This document shows positions 1 to 5,377 of a stretch of 5,377 nucleotides of DNA, piece by piece. The translations under genes and the position numbers were made by a program. Below the pieces are notes generated by a model. That model did not search any database. It was not told the DNA's origin and was given only the letters and a program-made list of their open reading frames with translations. Numbering within the stretch: position 1 is the first letter of the stretch; every line of letters begins with the position of its first letter. This DNA is from Gammaproteobacteria bacterium (GTDB lineage Bacteria; Pseudomonadota; Gammaproteobacteria; Chromatiales; Chromatiaceae), in contig JAGVUH010000664.1 of NCBI GenBank assembly GCA_019136395.1, positions 1-5,377 of the forward strand. Reading direction: 5' to 3'.

Positions 1-1
1 G

Positions 2-274
2 CCCCATGGGGTCCTGGCCATCGGTCTGCGCGCCCGAACCCTGGGCGACGCCCTGGTCAGCCTCTACCTGCTGCGCCCCGAGGAGGCGCGCGAGATCGCC
101 TGGGCCGGTAATCCAGAGAAACCCCTGGAGGCGACCCCGGACGGCCAGCGCCTGTCCCCGCGTAATTCCTTCGACAAGTGGGTGGAGGTCCGCCACGGCT
201 ACTCCCGGGCCTGGGATGAGGACAGTCTCTTCGCCGCCCGCCAGTTGCGGGAACAACTCATGACCTGGATCTAA
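2..274 (+). CDS. Bacteriophytochrome photosensory protein, C-terminal end of PHY domain (5' partial)
   Basis: The visible 90 codons start outside the window and end at TAA 272-274. They match the end of a phytochrome PHY domain. Seen: a GVLAIGL strand (residues 3-9), LRPEEAREIAWAGNPEKP (24-41) carrying the tongue W-x-G motif at 34-36, then the PRxSF motif as PRNSF (53-57, bases 158-172), followed by the F-x-x-W...W pattern and a helix ending LREQLMTWI. In known bacteriophytochromes the PRxSF arginine sits in the tongue that refolds on red/far-red conversion and contacts the GAF domain; the bilin pocket would lie upstream of the window. Oddity: canonical bacteriophytochromes continue from this helix into a histidine kinase or other output domain, but here the protein stops. 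It therefore appears to be a PAS-GAF-PHY photosensor without output, likely acting on the kinase encoded next. Family assignment is strong; chromophore binding cannot be judged from this fragment. Confidence 0.85.
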   Translation, partial: PHGVLAIGLRARTLGDALVSLYLLRPEEAREIAWAGNPEKPLEATPDGQRLSPRNSFDKWVEVRHGYSRAWDEDSLFAARQLREQLMTWI

Positions 275-373
275 CCAGATGGACATGAAAGGATTTCATC
301 GCCAGCACCACAAGGGCGCTCACCCCCTGGCTGGGGGCTACCATCGTCCTCCCGCTGTACCTTGACCCTCAGG
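275..373 (+). other. Short gap between phytochrome and hybrid kinase, open in the shared reading frame
   Basis: This stretch separates the phytochrome TAA from the kinase ATG. It has no stop in the frame shared by the two genes, but the conceptual peptide is rich in Pro, Ser and Gly and looks nothing like the helical linker that normally joins PHY to a kinase, so it reads as non-coding. I see no convincing -35/-10 pair and no hairpin followed by a T-run, so co-transcription of the two genes is likely. A 28-codon frame (279-365) lies inside but has no supporting signal. Confidence 0.6.
323..337 (+). repeat. Small G/C inverted repeat in the gap before the kinase
   Basis: Five C (323-327) and five G (333-337) flank a 5-base loop TGGCT. 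The stem could form a short RNA hairpin about 36 bases before the kinase ATG. No T-run follows, so it does not look like an intrinsic terminator. It might slow ribosomes or set relative expression of the two genes, or be chance in GC-rich DNA. Confidence 0.3.

Positions 374-374
<1 letters not shown>
370..374 (+). promoter_or_regulatory. Possible Shine-Dalgarno (CAGGA) that bears on the kinase start
   Basis: CAGGA directly abuts and overlaps the ATG at 374, too close to serve it, but it sits 8 bases before an in-frame GTG at 383. The TTG at 362 has no purine-rich element upstream. The site therefore favours GTG 383 over ATG 374, while codon preference favours ATG. The choice changes the protein by three residues only. 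Confidence 0.35.
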
Positions 375-3482
<3,108 letters not shown>

Positions 3483-3490
<8 letters not shown>

Positions 3491-4508
3491 CAAGCAAAAG
3501 ATCCTGATCGTCGACGACGAGCCGGCGAACCTGAATCTGCTCCGGCAAATCCTCAAGAACGACTATGACCTGGCCTTCGCCAAGTCCGGGGCCGATGCCC
3601 TGGCCACCCTCCTCAAGCAGAAACCCGATCTGGTGCTCCTGGACGTGATGATGCCGGGCATGGACGGCTATAGCGTCTGCGAGCAGATCAAGGCGGACCC
3701 CCGGTGGCGCGATATCCCGGTAATCTTTTGCACCGCCATGACCGAGGAGGTCGACGAGGTCAAGGGCTTCAGCCTGGGGGCGGTGGACTACATCACCAAG
3801 CCGGTGCGGGCGACCGTCGCCCTGGCCCGGGTCAGGACCCACCTCGCCCTGAGTGACCAGAACCGCGCCTTCCAGGAGCGGATCGACCTGATCCATGCAG
3901 ACCTGCTGGACTCGCGTCTCCATGCCCTGCAGATGCTCGGGCGGGCGGCCGAGTTCAAGGACAACGAGACGGGCTTGCACGTCATCCGCATGTCCCACTT
4001 CACCCAACTCCTGGCCCGCGCCAGCGGCTGGAACGAGGAGGAGTGCCGCCTCATGTTCAATGCCGCGCCTATGCACGACATCGGCAAGATCGGCACCCCC
4101 GACCATATCCTGCTCAAGCCCGGGAAGCTGACCGCCGAGGAAATGGCGATCATCAAGCAGCACTGCGAGACCGGGGCCCGGATCATCGGCGAACACCAGG
4201 GTAAGTCGCGGCTGTTCGAGATGGCCCGCACCATCGCCCTGACCCACCACGAAAGGTGGGATGGCACGGGCTACCCGCGGGGCCTGGCCGGTGAGGAGAT
4301 CCCCATCGAGGGCCGGATCGCCGCCATCGCCGATGTCTTCGACGCCCTGAACTCCCCGCGCCCCTACAAGCAGCCCTGGCCCTTCGAGGATACGGTCGCT
4401 TATCTCCGTGACCAGGCCGGCCAGCATTTTGATCCGACCCTGGTCGCGCTCTTTCTGGACCATCTGCCCCAGGCACAGGAAGTGATGCGCCAATGGCAGG
4501 ACCGCTGA
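3483..4508 (+). CDS. Response regulator with HD-GYP c-di-GMP phosphodiesterase output (RpfG-like)
   Basis: 341 residues, a usual length for REC-HD-GYP proteins. REC 5-121: acidic pair D11/D12, phospho-acceptor D54 (LLDVMMPGMDG), T84 and K106. A helical linker (about 122-150) leads to HD-GYP 150-341. Seen: NETGLH (161-166), HDIGKIG (198-204), H227, HHERWDGTGYP (255-265) and D284. These supply E162, H166, H198, D199, K202, H227, H255, H256 and D284, the full set corresponding to trinuclear-metal HD-GYP enzymes, so the domain should be catalytically active. Known family role: hydrolysis of cyclic di-GMP to pGpG or GMP in the cytoplasm, controlled by REC phosphorylation. The start at 3483 is chosen because the REC fold begins a few residues later and it gives an 8-base overlap with the kinase. 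Likely phosphate donor: H892 of that kinase (inference). The downstream neighbour encodes the opposite activity. Confidence 0.95.
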
Positions 4509-4524
4509 GGCCAAACCAACCGAC

Positions 4525-5377
4525 ATGAATGGCAACACCCCCATCATCCTCGCCGTCGACGACAAGGTCGACAACCTGGATATTCTCACCAGTCTCCTCC
4601 AGGACTATGACGTGCGGGATGTCACCGACGCCGCCAGCGCCTGGCGGATCCTGGACCATTCCCCCGTCGACCTGATCCTGCTCGACATCATGATGCCGGA
4701 CATCGATGGCTTCGAACTCTGTCGTCAGTTCCAGGCTGACGAGCGCACTCGGGCCATCCCGGTCATCTTCATCTCCGCCATGAGCGACGAGACCGCCATC
4801 AGTCGCGCCTTCGAGGTCGGCGGCAAGGACTATGTCACCAAGCCCTTTCGCCCCATGGAACTGCTGGCCCGGGTGAAGACCCATCTGGAGCTGAAGTTCC
4901 TCATGCAGCGCTTGCATGACCTCGCCTACTTCGACGCCCTGACCGGCATCGCCAACCGCCGGCGCTTCTTTGATCTGGCGACGGCCCTGTTCGAGGCCCC
5001 GGGGGACTTGCAGGCGGTCATGCTCGACATCGACCATTTCAAGCAGGTGAACGATCGCCACGGCCACGCGGTGGGCGACCAGGTCCTGCGGCTGGTCGCC
5101 GACACCATCGGCGAGCAACTCCCCCCCGAGGCGGTCTTCGGCCGTCTGGGGGGGGAGGAATTCGCCATCCTGTTCCCCAGCGCCGATCCGGATGGCGTCC
5201 TGGCGGCCATGGACGGGATCCGTCAGGCGGTGGCTAATCTGGTCATCCCCCTGGAGGCGGGGACCCTGAGCTGCACCATCAGTTGCGGCCTGGCCTCCCG
5301 GACGCCGGATACCCGCAACATCGACGCCCTGCTGCACGACGCCGACCAGGCCCTGTATCAGGCCAAGGGCAGCGGGC
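4525..5377 (+). CDS. Response regulator with GGDEF diguanylate cyclase output (PleD/WspR-type), 3' partial
   Basis: Starts at ATG 4525, 16 bases after the HD-GYP stop, and stays open for 284 codons to the window edge; family comparison suggests only some 10-25 residues are missing (the final AKxxGRN segment is cut at AKGSG). REC 6-122: D12/D13, phospho-acceptor D54 (LLDIMMPDIDG), S84 in the usual Thr/Ser position, K106. GGDEF domain from about 131: FDALTGIANRR (136-146), metal ligand D168 in LDIDHFK, N176 and D185 for guanine binding, signature GGEEF (209-213), and TISCGLA (251-257). All catalytic positions are present, so it should make c-di-GMP from two GTP, probably after phosphorylation-driven dimerisation. 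Oddity: the inhibitory I-site RxxD expected just before GGEEF is absent, with P200 and A203 in those places, so classical product inhibition is not expected. Only a weak TGAGG (4506-4510) lies upstream, suggesting translation coupled to the preceding gene. Confidence 0.95.
   Translation, partial: MNGNTPIILAVDDKVDNLDILTSLLQDYDVRDVTDAASAWRILDHSPVDLILLDIMMPDIDGFELCRQFQADERTRAIPVIFISAMSDETAISRAFEVGGKDYVTKPFRPMELLARVKTHLELKFLMQRLHDLAYFDALTGIANRRRFFDLATALFEAPGDLQAVMLDIDHFKQVNDRHGHAVGDQVLRLVADTIGEQLPPEAVFGRLGGEEFAILFPSADPDGVLAAMDGIRQAVANLVIPLEAGTLSCTISCGLASRTPDTRNIDALLHDADQALYQAKGSG

Noticed and set aside
6..263. 85-codon plus-strand frame at the left edge
   Set aside because: Out of frame with the PHY-domain reading; composition is Pro/Ser/Arg/Ala-rich without motifs.
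323..337. Intrinsic terminator after the phytochrome gene
   Set aside because: The 5-base-pair stem is short and no T-run follows it; the adjoining genes look co-transcribed.
279..365. 28-codon frame starting ATGGACATG between phytochrome and kinase
   Set aside because: No ribosome site upstream, no recognisable leader-peptide character, and no evidence beyond being open.
4183..5337. 384-codon minus-strand frame over the GGDEF gene
   Set aside because: Shadow of the REC-GGDEF coding strand; no domain pattern and an Arg/Gly/Pro-rich end typical of antisense GC-rich DNA.

Overview
The window is a GC-rich stretch packed with signalling genes, all on the + strand and close together. Gene style (dense high-GC coding, BarA-like hybrid kinase, RpfG-like and PleD-like regulators, bacteriophytochrome) points to a proteobacterium, plausibly a gammaproteobacterium of the purple-sulfur/Chromatiales kind. 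That placement is a guess from style and gene content, not from a marker gene.

Layout: (1) positions 2-274, the last 90 codons of a bacteriophytochrome-type protein. The end of the PHY domain is recognisable, but the protein stops right after it, with no kinase or other output domain. (2) 275-373, a short non-coding gap with one G/C hairpin and no clear promoter or terminator. (3) 374-3490, a large soluble hybrid histidine kinase: PAS-PAS-PAS-coiled coil-HisKA-HATPase-REC-Hpt plus a helical tail. (4) 3483-4508, a REC-HD-GYP response regulator with all expected metal ligands, overlapping the kinase gene by 8 bases. (5) 4525 to the window edge, a REC-GGDEF response regulator (diguanylate cyclase) lacking only its last few residues because the window ends.

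Together they suggest one transcription unit linking red/far-red light to cyclic di-GMP. A photosensory module without its own output would feed, probably by protein contact, a hybrid kinase that carries every step of a His-Asp-His phosphorelay. The kinase Hpt domain could then phosphorylate both stand-alone regulators, one predicted to destroy c-di-GMP (HD-GYP) and one to make it (GGDEF). The domain calls are read from motifs. The light link, the phosphorelay branch and the operon are inferences from gene order.

The most unusual point is that the phytochrome and the kinase lie in the same reading frame with a single TAA between them, so the pair looks like a phytochrome kinase separated into sensor and transmitter genes. 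The long open frames on the minus strand are judged to be shadows of these genes.
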